Source: Posidoniimonas corsicana (lineage in GTDB: Bacteria; Planctomycetota; Planctomycetia; Pirellulales; Lacipirellulaceae). From it: 64,000 bases of DNA. Below, piece by piece: positions 37,127-46,041 of this stretch. A program made the position numbers and the translations under genes. The number at the start of each line of letters is the position of its first letter. Position 1 is the stretch's first letter. The stretch is from positions 346,588 through 410,587 of the forward strand of contig NZ_SIHJ01000005.1 of assembly GCF_007859765.1 (NCBI RefSeq). Direction: 5' to 3'. The notes below the pieces were generated by a model. It had not been told where the DNA came from. It saw only the letters and a program-made list of their open reading frames with translations, and made no database searches.

Positions 37127-37495
37127 CTAGTGCTCCAGGTAGCGGCCGCAGCTGGGGCACTTGGCGTACCACATCGGCACCTTGGCGCCGCACTCGCACT
37201 TGGTCTTGTGCTTGATGACCGACGAGCCGATCAGGCTGGCGCTGGTGCCGGCGTCCGCCTTGGCGGGGTGGTCGTCGAAGACCGACTCCGACGACGCCTT
37301 GGTGGAGGGCGCCGCGTGCTCGGCCCGGTGCTCGCTCAGCACCGCCTCGCGGAAGGCGCTCTCGGTCTCGTCGGTCACGTCGGGCACGTGGACCACCACC
37401 TGGCCCTCGCACTTGGGGCACAGGCCCTTCTTGCCGGCGTACTTGTCCTTGACCTTGAACGAGTGCCCGTTGGGGCACTGCACCTGGATACCCAT
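37127..37495 (-). CDS. Double zinc-ribbon protein
   Basis: 122 residues, ATG at 37495. An N-terminal ribbon (CPNGHSFKVKDKYAGKKGLCPKC) and a C-terminal CxC-x10-CxxC ribbon (CECGAKVPMWYAKCPSCGRYLEH) flank a linker rich in Ser, Ala and acidic residues. Planctomycetes carry many such single-copy zinc-ribbon proteins near secreted or membrane components, usually of unknown function. No membrane helix or signal peptide is seen. Confidence 0.85.
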   Translation of the reverse strand: MGIQVQCPNGHSFKVKDKYAGKKGLCPKCEGQVVVHVPDVTDETESAFREAVLSEHRAEHAAPSTKASSESVFDDHPAKADAGTSASLIGSSVIKHKTKCECGAKVPMWYAKCPSCGRYLEH

Positions 37496-37896
37496 GCTTG
37501 CGGCCTCGCGAACCTTCGCGGACGGTTGGTCGGCCCCGCGGTAGACCCCGCGTCGTTACAGGCCGGCCTCACCGAGCGGCGGCGGGTCCCGATCGAGGGG
37601 CCACGCCACGCGTACGTGCGCCTAATCTCCCCAGAAGCAGCCCCGCATCGGCTGGGCGCCCACAGCACCCACGACGCGGAATCGTGCGCCATCCTAGAAA
37701 TCACTCTCCTGGCGGCCGGCCGAGCGGTGAAAAGCCAATCTCGAAAAGTCGTCGTTGGGCACGGCCGCCCCGGGGCGGGGATATCCCATCCCGCTCCCTT
37801 CACATTTCAAACTAACGCACGTCTCATGCTAAATCAACAACGCTTGTCGGCGGGGCGGCTTGGGCCGGGGCCGCTGGTTTGCCTAAACTAGTGACG
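37496..37896. other. Divergent intergenic region
   Basis: 401 bases between the zinc-ribbon gene (minus) and the ABC permease gene (plus). No coding frame is convincing. A perfect 14-bp palindrome, CCGCCCCGGGGCGG, lies at 37765-37778 and could be an operator. An AT-rich patch at about 37798-37850 is a plausible promoter zone for the permease. No box pair was clear enough to mark. Confidence 0.5.
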
Positions 37897-39501
37897 ATGT
37901 CGACACTTACCGCCTCCCGCTGGTTGCCCCTGGCACCAATTGCCGTAGCAGTACTGGCTTTTCTGGCCGCCGGGGCCAGGTGCCAGGGGCTGCTCGCCAA
38001 CACCGCGCTGGTGGCGGTTGGCACGCTGGTTGTCGCCTTGCCAGCCGGCGGGCTGCTGGGCCTGCTGATACACAAACTCCGCCTGCCCGGGCAGGCGGCT
38101 GCGGCGGTCGCGGTGCTGACGCTGCTGTTCCTGCCGCTGCACCTGTGCGCCGCCGCCTGGCGAGCGGGCTTCGGCACGCTCGGGTGGTACACGCAGCAAG
38201 CGGCCGACGGCGGGGTCGCCAATCCGCTGCTGGAGGGCTTTGCCGGCGTGATCTGGATCCACGCCGCGGCGGCAATCGCCTGGGTGGCGGTCATCGTCGG
38301 CGCGGCGCTGCGGTCGGTCGACCGCCAGCTCGAGGAGGACGCCCTCTTGGCGATGCCGGCCTGGCGGGTGCTGCTGACGGTCTCGCTGCGAGCGGCGGCG
38401 CCGGCGTTTGTCGTGGCGGCCGGCTGGATCGCGATCACCGTCGCGCACGAGATGACGGTCACCGACCTGTTCCAGGTCCGCACGTTCGCCGAGGAGGTCT
38501 ACACGCAGCACGCGCTGGAGTTGTTCGACCCGACCCAACTCGACGACCCGGACCAACGCCTGCAGCAGCGTCAGCTCTTCGCCGGGCTGGCGGTGGTGAG
38601 GGGGCTGGCGGTGGCGGTGCTGTGGTCGGCGCGGGGTTTGATCGACCGCGTGTCCGACGGCATGGCCCGGGACGCCTGGCGGTGGGACCCGGCGCCCCGT
38701 GCGCCGGCCGTGTTGGCGATGCTGCTGATGGTGGTCGTGCTGGCCGGAGTTCCGATCGGCAACTTGCTGTACAAGGCGGGCGGCAACGCCGTCCGCGAAG
38801 GCGACGCCTGGCGGCAGGAGTGGTCGCTCTCTAAGGCCGTGACGCGGGTCGGCAGGGCGCCGGTCGAGCACCGGCGGCAGCTGTGGCAGTCGGCCAAGCT
38901 CGGCCTGGGGGTCGCGTGCGGCGCCACGCTGGCCGGCGCGTTGGTGGCCTGGCGGCTCGCCCGCGGCGGCGTCGAGCAGCTCGCCTGGCTGGCGGCTATT
39001 GCGCTGGCGCTCACCACGCCCGGGCCGCTGATCGGCATCGGCGCGATCGACCTGTTCAACCGCCCGCTCGATTCCCCGCTCTGGCCACTGAGCTGGCTGT
39101 ACGACCACACGCTGGCGGTGGTCTGGGCGGTTCAGATGGTCCGGGCGACGCCGGTGGTCGCGATCCTGCTGTGGCCGGTCTGGCAGGGCCTGCCGGCGGG
39201 GCTGGTCGAGTCCGCCCGGCTTGAGGGCGGGGGGCCGCTCGCCGGAGTGCTGGCGGCGGCCCGGTCGCGGTGGGGCGCGGTGGGGGCGGCCTGGCTGGCG
39301 GCTTTGGCCGTATCGTTCGGCGAGCTGAGTGCGTCGCTGCTAGTGATCCCGCCCGGCCCCCAGACGGTCACGATCGAGCTGTTCAACCTGCTGCACGCGG
39401 GAGTGGATGACCGCGTCGCGGCGATTAGCTTGGTCATGATCGCTTTGCTGGCGGTCGCGTCGTGGCTGGTGGCGCGGCTCTGGTCCCGCGCCCCCGAGTG
39501 A
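37897..39501 (+). CDS. ABC transporter permease, two-domain (iron-type)
   Basis: 534 residues from ATG 37897; a TTG at 37879 is an alternative. About twelve membrane helices fall in two repeats, each like a binding-protein-dependent permease domain. The cytoplasmic coupling loops are recognisable (EEDALLAMPAWRVLLTVSLRAAAPAF near residue 150; LVESARLEGGGPLAGVLAAARSRWGAV near 445). The fused layout is that of FbpB/ThiP-type ferric iron or thiamine permeases. No matching ATPase or binding-protein gene is adjacent; the ABC ATPase at 42583 is of a different, export-type class. The missing partners may be elsewhere in the genome. Confidence 0.82.
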   Translation: MSTLTASRWLPLAPIAVAVLAFLAAGARCQGLLANTALVAVGTLVVALPAGGLLGLLIHKLRLPGQAAAAVAVLTLLFLPLHLCAAAWRAGFGTLGWYTQQAADGGVANPLLEGFAGVIWIHAAAAIAWVAVIVGAALRSVDRQLEEDALLAMPAWRVLLTVSLRAAAPAFVVAAGWIAITVAHEMTVTDLFQVRTFAEEVYTQHALELFDPTQLDDPDQRLQQRQLFAGLAVVRGLAVAVLWSARGLIDRVSDGMARDAWRWDPAPRAPAVLAMLLMVVVLAGVPIGNLLYKAGGNAVREGDAWRQEWSLSKAVTRVGRAPVEHRRQLWQSAKLGLGVACGATLAGALVAWRLARGGVEQLAWLAAIALALTTPGPLIGIGAIDLFNRPLDSPLWPLSWLYDHTLAVVWAVQMVRATPVVAILLWPVWQGLPAGLVESARLEGGGPLAGVLAAARSRWGAVGAAWLAALAVSFGELSASLLVIPPGPQTVTIELFNLLHAGVDDRVAAISLVMIALLAVASWLVARLWSRAPE

Positions 39502-39676
39502 GGACTTTTTGCGCAAACCTGCACAGCGGACCCAAAAGCGATAAAATGCCCGACGGCAGCCGAACAGGCACCGGGACGCCGCCGCCGGGCGGGCAAGATC
39601 ACGACCCGCCACACGAATCCGACTACGTGCCGCACCGGCTCCTCCGCACCCGACCGTCCGACGCCGCCCGCCACGC

Positions 39677-42274
39677 ATGAAGCTAGACCCCTCCGCCAGA
39701 CGCACCCGCCCGCTGCTCGTCGGCCTGTGCCTGCTCGCCCTGTTGATGCCGGGCTGCCGCGGCTGCGACGACGGCCTCACCCCGCAGGAGCGGGCCGCCA
39801 AGCAGCAGGAGAAGGAGGAGGAAGAGGCCGAGCGTAAGCGGAAGGAGGAAGAGGAGAAAAAGAAGAAGGCGCCCATGGTGGTCGGGCCGATGAAGCCCGT
39901 GCCGAGCCAGTCGGACCAGCCCCAGCTGTTCGTGAAGCCGGGCCACTGGACGATGGTGTCGCAGGAGATGAAGCGGAACTACGACGACTGGGTCGGCACC
40001 GAGGGCCAGGCGATCGTTGACTCGAACAACCAGCCGATCCCGCTTGACTTTACGGCCTTCTCGCTGCAGAGCCGCCGGCCGGTGGCGCTCAGCAAGGGGC
40101 AGGACAAGCGGATCGAGAGCATCTTCTTCCCGCCGCCCATCAAGCGCAAGTTTGGCGTGCGGTGGCAGATCCGCGGGCGTGACTCGCTGGACGTGATGCC
40201 GCCGCTCAGCGAGCCGACCACCCAGATGCAGTCGCACCAGTACCACTTTGTGGTGCTGGCCGCCAACCCGGCCAGCTACGGGCGGCTCGGCACGCTGCGG
40301 TCGGTCGACGCGCCGTTGCACGATGAAGTCGACGTGCAGTTCCGCGCCGGCGACTGGGCCGCGCGGCGCAACTACCGCGTGGTCGCGCCCGAGCTGGGCG
40401 ACCGCGCCCCGCTGCCCGACAGCCTGTTCTGCCTGACCAGCACCGCCTACGTGCTGTGGGACGAGGTCGACCCCGCCATCTTCGACCCCGCCCAGCGCGA
40501 CGCGCTGCTCGACTGGCTCCACTGGGGCGGGCAGCTCATCATCAGCGGGCCCGACTCGCTGGCGCTGCTGCGGGACAGCTTCCTCTCACCTTACCTGCCC
40601 GCCACGTCCGGCGACGCCTGGGAGATCACCGGCGATGACCTGCAGCCGATGGTCGCCGCGTGGGGCGTGGGCCGGAAGGGGCCGGATCTGCAGCTCCCCC
40701 GCCCCTGGTCCGGCGTGCGGCTGGAGCTCGTCGAGGACGAGTCCGAGCGCCGCGACTCGTCCGCGCCGGTGGCCCGCGCCACCAGCCAGCTGCGGTGCGG
40801 CGAGCTGTTCGCCGAGCGCCGCGTAGGGCGGGGCAGGGTGATCGTGTCGGCGATGCAGCTCAACCAACGCGGCCTGCAGAACTGGGAGAACGGCTACGAG
40901 TGCCTGATGAACGCGGTGGTGCTGCGGCGCCCGGCCCGCCGGTTCCGCGGCGACAACTACTCCGGCGGTTCCAGCACGGACTTCCAGGACGGCTTCAGCG
41001 TCAGCAGCGCCGAGGGCGGCGACAGCATGCTGGCGGTCGAGTGGGCCGACGGCGATCGCGTGGCCATCGACGCGGCAGTCAACTCGGGCCTCCGCCTGCT
41101 CTCCCGCGACTCCTACGACAACCCCAACCCGTGGCGGTTCTCGCTACAGAAGGTGGGCAACGGCCCGGACTACGGCATGGGCGGCTTCGGCGGGCAGTTT
41201 GGCGGCTCGTCCACCGTGCTCGCCGCGCCGGCCTACCCGGGCGGCGCCGGCGGCTGGGACGACTTCAACGCCGTGTCCTCCGCCGCGCGCGACTCGCTCC
41301 GCGAGGCCGCCGGCGTGACGGTGCCCGACTCCGGGTTTGTGCTCGCCTGCGTGGGGCTCTACCTGCTGGTGCTGGCCCCGTTCAACTGGATGGTGTTCCG
41401 CGCGATCGGCCGGGTCGAGCTGGCGTGGGTGGCGGCGCCGCTCATCGCGATCGCCGGCACCGTGGTGGTGGTCAAGCTGGCCCAGCTGGACATCGGCTTC
41501 GTCCGCGCCCAGACGCAGATCGCCCTGCTCGAAACCCAGCCCGGCTACGCCCGCGGCTGCCTGACCCGCTACACCGGCGTGTACACCTCGCTCGGCACCA
41601 ACTACGACCTCACCTTCGACGACCCGGGCGCCGTGGCGGCGCCGTTCTCCAGCGGGACCGAGTTCCAGATGCTCCCCGGGCAGCAGGCCACGGCGGTCAC
41701 CTACGACCGCCAGGAGAAGGCCCGCCTGCTGGGGCTGCAGGTCTCGTCCAGCACGACCGGCATGGTGCACAGCGAAGAGATGCACGACCCGGGCGGCGCG
41801 CTGCAGCTGGGGACCTCCAGCATGGGCGTGCTGCAGATCCAGAACCAGTCCGACAGGGACCTCAGCCAGCTGGCGGTGGTGTACCGCCCGGCCGAGGGCG
41901 GGCCGTCGCTGATGGGCTGCTGGGTCGGCGACCTGCCCCGCAAGGAGTCGATGGCGCTCAGCTGGGCGCCGGTCAACACCGGCGAGGGCGCTCTGCCATT
42001 CCAGCAGCAGCTGGGCGCCGCGGGCGAGCCCGGCGTGGCCGACGAGATGAACCTGACCCCGCTGTGGCGGGTGGCGCTCGACCCCGACCAGTTCGAGCCG
42101 GGCGAGTACCGCGCCGTGGCCCGCATCGACGAGGCCCTGCCGGGCATGACCGTCGCGCCCGCCGCCGCCCAGCAGACCGCCGCCACGCTGTGGGTGGCGC
42201 ACCTGCAGTACGAGATCCCCACCGCCCCCCAGCCCGACAAGAACGCGCCGATCGATGTAGAGAACGAGGAGTAG
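39677..42274 (+). CDS. Large membrane-anchored lipoprotein beside an ABC ATPase
   Basis: 865 residues, ATG at 39677. The leader LLALLMPGC is a lipobox. Residues about 30-65 form a highly charged Lys/Glu coiled segment (QQEKEEEEAERKRKEEEEKKKK). Residues about 180-430 include VLWDEVDPAIFDPAQRDALLDWLHWGGQLIISGPDSLALL, an ABC-auxiliary-like domain. Two membrane helices lie near 545-595 (LACVGLYLLVLAPFNWMVFRAIG, AWVAAPLIAIAGTVVVVKLA). The C-terminal domain of about 250 residues is periplasmic. The layout recalls auxiliary subunits of ABC-2 exporters, and an ABC ATPase lies about 310 bases downstream. Function unproven. Confidence 0.78.
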   Translation: MKLDPSARRTRPLLVGLCLLALLMPGCRGCDDGLTPQERAAKQQEKEEEEAERKRKEEEEKKKKAPMVVGPMKPVPSQSDQPQLFVKPGHWTMVSQEMKRNYDDWVGTEGQAIVDSNNQPIPLDFTAFSLQSRRPVALSKGQDKRIESIFFPPPIKRKFGVRWQIRGRDSLDVMPPLSEPTTQMQSHQYHFVVLAANPASYGRLGTLRSVDAPLHDEVDVQFRAGDWAARRNYRVVAPELGDRAPLPDSLFCLTSTAYVLWDEVDPAIFDPAQRDALLDWLHWGGQLIISGPDSLALLRDSFLSPYLPATSGDAWEITGDDLQPMVAAWGVGRKGPDLQLPRPWSGVRLELVEDESERRDSSAPVARATSQLRCGELFAERRVGRGRVIVSAMQLNQRGLQNWENGYECLMNAVVLRRPARRFRGDNYSGGSSTDFQDGFSVSSAEGGDSMLAVEWADGDRVAIDAAVNSGLRLLSRDSYDNPNPWRFSLQKVGNGPDYGMGGFGGQFGGSSTVLAAPAYPGGAGGWDDFNAVSSAARDSLREAAGVTVPDSGFVLACVGLYLLVLAPFNWMVFRAIGRVELAWVAAPLIAIAGTVVVVKLAQLDIGFVRAQTQIALLETQPGYARGCLTRYTGVYTSLGTNYDLTFDDPGAVAAPFSSGTEFQMLPGQQATAVTYDRQEKARLLGLQVSSSTTGMVHSEEMHDPGGALQLGTSSMGVLQIQNQSDRDLSQLAVVYRPAEGGPSLMGCWVGDLPRKESMALSWAPVNTGEGALPFQQQLGAAGEPGVADEMNLTPLWRVALDPDQFEPGEYRAVARIDEALPGMTVAPAAAQQTAATLWVAHLQYEIPTAPQPDKNAPIDVENEE

Positions 42275-42323
42275 AGATACGTCCAAGGCGCCCCGGACCA
42301 AACCCGTCGGGCGGAATTATCAC

Positions 42324-42514
42324 GTAGGCCGGAACAAGCGCCAGCGCAGTTCCGGCAGAGCGAGCCTCCCTTCGAGAACCGAGACGACACAGATGAACGA
42401 AAGGCAACAAAGAGAACGAAGCGTGGCCTGAGTCTTCGTTCTCTTTGTTTGCTTCTGGCAATAGCTGAACAACGTCAACCACGCCGGAACAGTGCTCCGC
42501 TTGTTCCGGCCTAC
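42324..42514. repeat. Nested palindromic element (two inverted REP-like units around a long hairpin)
   Basis: Unit 1 (42324-42357) starts GTAGGCCGGAACAAGCG. Unit 2 (42483-42514) is the inverse, ending GCTTGTTCCGGCCTAC. Each folds on GCCGGAAC/GTTCCGGC. Between them a 16-bp perfect stem, AACAAAGAGAACGAAG (42406-42421) with CTTCGTTCTCTTTGTT (42434-42449), stands out as AT-rich. The whole sits between the lipoprotein and ABC ATPase genes. It may be a REP/BIME-like element or a terminator cluster. Just after it, at about 42550-42581, ATCCGCAATC recurs with small variations. Confidence 0.65.
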
Positions 42515-42582
42515 GCCCCCCGCAGGGCGCCGGCGGATCTTGCTTGGCAGTCCGCGATCCGCAATCCCCAATCCGCAATCGA

Positions 42583-43509
42583 ATGATCGAGATCCACAAC
42601 TTCCGCAAGACCTACGGCGACTTTGTCGCGGTGGAGAACCTGAACCTGAAGATCGGCGCCGGCGAGATGTTCGGGTTCATCGGCCCGAACGGCGCCGGCA
42701 AGAGCACCACCATCCGCTTCCTCGCCACGCTGCTCCGCGAGACCCAGGGCGAGGCGACCGTCAACGGTCACAGCGTGGTGAACGACCCGGTCGCCGTGCG
42801 GCGGAGCATCGGCTACATGCCCGACATGTTCGGCGTGTACGACGGCATGAAGGTGTGGGAGTTCCTCGACTTCTTCTCGGTCGCGTACGAGATCCCCCGC
42901 GCCAACCGCAAGGCGGTCATCTCCGACGTGCTCGAGCTGCTGGACCTGACCCACAAGCGGGACGACTACGTCAACGGCCTGTCGCGCGGAATGAAGCAGC
43001 GGCTCTGCCTGGCCAAGACCCTCGTGCACGACCCGCCCGTGCTGATCCTCGACGAGCCCGCGAGTGGCCTGGACCCCCGCGCGCGGCTGGAGGTCAAGGC
43101 TTTGCTCAAAGAGCTCCGCAAGATGGGCAAGACGATCCTCATCTCCAGCCACATCCTCACCGAGCTGGCCGACGTGTGCACGTCGATCGGCATCATCGAG
43201 CGCGGCAAGCTGCTGCTGGCCGGGCCGATCGAGAAGGTCTACCGCAAGATCCAGGCGAACCGCCACCTGCAGGTCCGCTTCTCCGGCGACCCGGAGGCCG
43301 GGCTCAGCCTCATCCGCAGCGACCCGCACGTCCGCAGCGTGCAGCAGGACACCCGCGGCTGCCTGGTCGAGATGGCCGGCGAGGACGCCGACGTGCAGCG
43401 GCTCTTGCACAACCTGGTCGCCGCCCAGGTCGGCCTGGTGTCGTTCGCCGACAAAGAACCGACGCTCGAGGACGTGTTCATGATGGTCACCAAGGGGTTG
43501 GTGACCTAG
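42583..43509 (+). CDS. ABC-2 type transporter ATP-binding protein
   Basis: 308 residues, ATG at 42583. All nucleotide-binding motifs are present: Walker A GPNGAGKST, the Q-loop region (IGYMPDMFGVYD), signature LSRGMKQR, Walker B VLILDEP and the H-loop SSHILTELAD. The C-terminal extension with its phenylalanine-rich end (TLEDVFMMVTKGL) is typical of drug- or sodium-exporter ATPases (CcmA/NatA class). It would drive an ABC-2 permease that is not next to it. The preceding membrane lipoprotein may be part of the same machine, and a run of hairpins follows its stop. Confidence 0.92.
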   Translation: MIEIHNFRKTYGDFVAVENLNLKIGAGEMFGFIGPNGAGKSTTIRFLATLLRETQGEATVNGHSVVNDPVAVRRSIGYMPDMFGVYDGMKVWEFLDFFSVAYEIPRANRKAVISDVLELLDLTHKRDDYVNGLSRGMKQRLCLAKTLVHDPPVLILDEPASGLDPRARLEVKALLKELRKMGKTILISSHILTELADVCTSIGIIERGKLLLAGPIEKVYRKIQANRHLQVRFSGDPEAGLSLIRSDPHVRSVQQDTRGCLVEMAGEDADVQRLLHNLVAAQVGLVSFADKEPTLEDVFMMVTKGLVT

Positions 43510-43519
43510 GAATTGGTAG

Positions 43520-43630
43520 CTCGGCGGTCCCCGCCGAGTATCCACAGCCGACGGATTACATCCGTCGGTTGAACCCAGGGATCGCTTCGCCAAGTTGCGA
43601 GTTGCGTAGGTCAGGCGCAGCCTGACCTAC
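43520..43630. repeat. Three consecutive perfect hairpins
   Basis: CTCGGCGG/CCGCCGAG (43520-43538, 3-base loop), CCGACGG/CCGTCGG (43548-43568, 7-base loop) and GTAGGTCAGGC/GCCTGACCTAC (43606-43630, 3-base loop) follow one another just after the ABC ATPase gene. Together they may terminate or stabilise its transcript. The last one shares its arm with a stretch at 506-516, so at least that unit is a dispersed repeat. Confidence 0.6.
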
Positions 43631-43662
43631 GAGAGCTGAGTGAACCCCGACAGGTTTGTTTT

Positions 43663-44397
43663 ATGAAGCATCGAGTTCTTTATGTGTTGCTGATTGCGGT
43701 GATCGCCGCTGTCGCGACCGGCTGGCGGGTGGATCGGCGGCGTCTCGCAGAACGGTTGGAGGAAGAGGTCGAACGGGAGGGCGCGATCAGTTCATCGCTC
43801 AGCGCCGCCATGTTCAGCAATTTGATCTACACCCAGCTCGATACCCTCTCGCCCGAGGAGTTTGCTGCCAGACGCGAGTCGCAACTGCTGACCAATACTC
43901 TCTTTCTGTGGGCGCACCGCGACAACGCTGTCGATCGCACCCTCGTCGAGCAAGAGGGATACAAGGTGCGCGTGGAGCAACGTAAGGGACTGATTTCGAC
44001 TGCGGGACGCTCACTCGAGCTTCTCGACGTCGCTACGGTCGACGATTTCGCCAGCAAACTCGCGTCGGCGAGGCTTACCAAAGAGTTCAAAGCGCCAGCG
44101 CTCGACGCAGACGGCGACCCAACGTCTGAATTAGTGGGGTCCATACAACTCTGCCTCGACCATCACAACTATCAGTCGCTCATCGCGAAGTACGACCTCA
44201 GCTTTGATGAGACCGTAGAGCTAGTCGAGTGCACTGTGCGGTTGTACGAAGCGGGTGAAGTAGGCATGTCTGAACTGCTACGAGCTCAAGACAGCCTGGA
44301 ATCGCCGCCACGCGAATTGTCGGAGGAGGAACAATCGCTACTCGATCGCGTGCGTGAGATGCTGGGTCAGCCAATTGTTGCCCCTGCTGATTTGTAG
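43663..44397 (+). CDS. Membrane-anchored orphan protein
   Basis: 244 residues, ATG at 43663. One N-terminal helix (residues about 5-20, VLYVLLIAVIAAVATGW) anchors a soluble, mostly helical domain with many Glu, Arg and Leu residues (RRRLAERLEEEVEREGAIS, SLELLDVATVDDFASKLASARL). No family is recognised. GC and codon choice look lower than in the ABC genes before it. With hairpin repeats on both sides it looks like part of an accessory stretch. Confidence 0.65.
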   Translation: MKHRVLYVLLIAVIAAVATGWRVDRRRLAERLEEEVEREGAISSSLSAAMFSNLIYTQLDTLSPEEFAARRESQLLTNTLFLWAHRDNAVDRTLVEQEGYKVRVEQRKGLISTAGRSLELLDVATVDDFASKLASARLTKEFKAPALDADGDPTSELVGSIQLCLDHHNYQSLIAKYDLSFDETVELVECTVRLYEAGEVGMSELLRAQDSLESPPRELSEEEQSLLDRVREMLGQPIVAPADL

Positions 44398-44470
44398 TCC
44401 TGTAGGGTTGGCCAATAGGCCCACCGATTCAGAGCATGCCAGCACCAGTCGGTGGGCGTTCGCTTCGCGC

Positions 44471-44568
44471 GGGTGCCGGGGGTGCTCCGCGGTAGCGGAA
44501 GCCCCCGAGCTCGCTGCCCGCTACTGGAGCTCAGCGGGGGCTTCCCTGCGGGAGCGCCCCCGGCGCCC
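44471..44568. repeat. GC-rich hairpin repeat, copy 2
   Basis: Left arm GGGTGCCGGGGGTGCTCC (44471-44488) pairs with GGAGCGCCCCCGGCGCCC (44551-44568), with two differences that still allow G-U pairing. Inner arms GGAAGCCCCCG and CGGGGGCTTCC match copy 1 exactly. The loop region differs from copy 1, which fits an element conserved for its fold. It lies between the membrane orphan and arsC-like genes. Confidence 0.8.
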
Positions 44569-44686
44569 TCACGATCTCACTCGAGAGAGCCTTGTCGGGC
44601 TGCGAGACGAGCCCCGGTGGACCGCTCCGAATCGCGTCGCATAGAATCTGCCGGGTCATCGATACTTGCCCGACTGGAACCACCCC

Positions 44687-45043
44687 GTGCCCACCACCAA
44701 GATCTACCACAACCCCCGCTGCAGCAAGTCGCGCAGCGCGCTGGCGCTGCTGGAAGAGCGCGGCGCCCCGTTTGAGGTCATCCGGTACCTCGAGGACCCG
44801 CCGTCGGCCAAGGAGCTGCTGCAGATCGCGAGGCTGTTGGGCATCAAGCCGGCGGAGCTGGCCCGCAAGGGGGAGAAGCTTTACAAGGAGCTGGGCCTGG
44901 CCGACCAGCAGCTGACCGACAAGCAGTGGGCCGCCGTGCTGGCCGAGCACCCGCAGCTGATTGAGCGGCCGATCGTGGTGACCGGCGGCCGGGCGGCCAT
45001 CGGGCGGCCGATTGAGAACGTCGAAGCAATCCTCGACCGCTGA
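44687..45043 (+). CDS. arsC: ArsC-family reductase (arsenate reductase, glutaredoxin-coupled type)
   Basis: 118 residues from a GTG at 44687 (reads MPTTKIYHNPRCSKSRSAL). A TTG at 44666 would add seven residues. The catalytic Cys lies in NPRCSKSR near residue 12. The C-terminal RPIVVTGGRAAIGRPIENV carries the anion-binding Arg residues of the ArsC/YffB/Spx fold. Length is within the family range. Arsenate reduction is likely but not certain, since related proteins have other thiol roles and no ars transporter is next to it. A phosphatase gene starts 7 bases after its stop, probably in one operon. Confidence 0.85.
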   Translation: MPTTKIYHNPRCSKSRSALALLEERGAPFEVIRYLEDPPSAKELLQIARLLGIKPAELARKGEKLYKELGLADQQLTDKQWAAVLAEHPQLIERPIVVTGGRAAIGRPIENVEAILDR

Positions 45044-45050
45044 GACCGCC

Positions 45051-45548
45051 ATGCCGCTGCCCAAGCTGATTGTGTTCGACCTCGACTTCACGCTGTGGGA
45101 CGCGGGCGGCGTGTGGTGCGACTGCCTGTCGCCGCCGTTCCGCCAGCGCGGCGGCCGCGTCGAGGACCGCGGCGGCCGGCACGTGCGGCTGTACGACGAC
45201 GTGCCCGCCATCCTCGACGAGTGCGCCGAGGGCGGCGTGCCGGTGGCGCTGGCGTCGCGGACGCAGGAGCCGTCGTGGGCGCGGGAGCTGGTGGAGCTGC
45301 TGGGCATCACCGCGCGGTTCGCCCACGCCGAGATCTACCCGAGCTCGAAGCTGCGTCACTTCGCCGCGCTGCGGGACGCGTCCGGCTGCGACCACGACCA
45401 GATGCTGTTCTTCGACGACGAGCACCGCAACATCCACGAGGTCGGCGGCCTGGGCGTCACGAGCGTGCTGGTCGAGCAGGGCATGACCCACGGCCTGTTC
45501 CGAGAGGGGCTCGAGCAGTTCGCCGCGGGCGGCGGGCCGCGGTCTTGA
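45051..45548 (+). CDS. HAD-superfamily phosphatase, MDP-1 type
   Basis: 165 residues, ATG at 45051. The HAD motif I FDLDFTLWD contains the nucleophile Asp and the acid/base Asp. Motif II is in ALASRTQEP. Motif IV is MLFFDDEHRN. The arrangement and the WCDCLSPPF insert match the magnesium-dependent phosphatase-1 family, which dephosphorylates protein tyrosine or sugar phosphates. The cap is small. It lies directly behind the ArsC-like gene and is probably co-transcribed with it; why the two are paired is unclear. Confidence 0.9.
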   Translation: MPLPKLIVFDLDFTLWDAGGVWCDCLSPPFRQRGGRVEDRGGRHVRLYDDVPAILDECAEGGVPVALASRTQEPSWARELVELLGITARFAHAEIYPSSKLRHFAALRDASGCDHDQMLFFDDEHRNIHEVGGLGVTSVLVEQGMTHGLFREGLEQFAAGGGPRS

Positions 45549-45612
45549 TAATGACGACCGCTAGGCGGGGTGTCGCGAATGACGCTCAGCCGGTTGGCTG
45601 CACGTGCACTTG

Positions 45613-46041
45613 CTAGCTGCCTTCTGCTGCATTCATGACCATGATCGAACGGCGTTCTGGATCGCGAAGAACATTGTGCATCCAGAGAAAACCATCGGTG
45701 CATTCATCATCTTCCATGGGTACCCAGCGGCTTGCCATTACTGGCGTATAGGTGACGCGGCACAGTGTTTCGGAGCATTGCGTCGCTGAGAATGTATTGG
45801 CGTCTGGCGATATATCAAGGCGCGTCTGAAGCGTGCTGGCGTCGTATTTCAGCAGCTCGCCATTCAGGATTACATACAGCTCGCCAGCTTCAGCACCCAA
45901 GGCAAACAAGTCACCGTTGTGCTCAAAGAAGAATCCGTCACATGCGGTGCTCTTGCCTACGGCTTCGCGTCGTTCCCGGACATCACGGGCAACGTCGACG
46001 TGCAACAAGTCCAGATACCGGTCTTTTTTTCTCAGCAGCAT
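45613..46041 (-). CDS. Orphan protein, unknown function
   Basis: 142 residues, ATG at 46041. No signal peptide or membrane helix is seen. A basic start (MLLRKKDRYLD) leads to a mostly beta-like region (DGFFFEHNGDLFALGAEAGELYVILNGELLKYD) with three Cys residues (CDG, CSETLC). Base composition is clearly lower in GC than in the flanking genes, suggesting transfer. No family recognised. It is transcribed against its neighbours. Confidence 0.5.
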   Translation of the reverse strand: MLLRKKDRYLDLLHVDVARDVRERREAVGKSTACDGFFFEHNGDLFALGAEAGELYVILNGELLKYDASTLQTRLDISPDANTFSATQCSETLCRVTYTPVMASRWVPMEDDECTDGFLWMHNVLRDPERRSIMVMNAAEGS

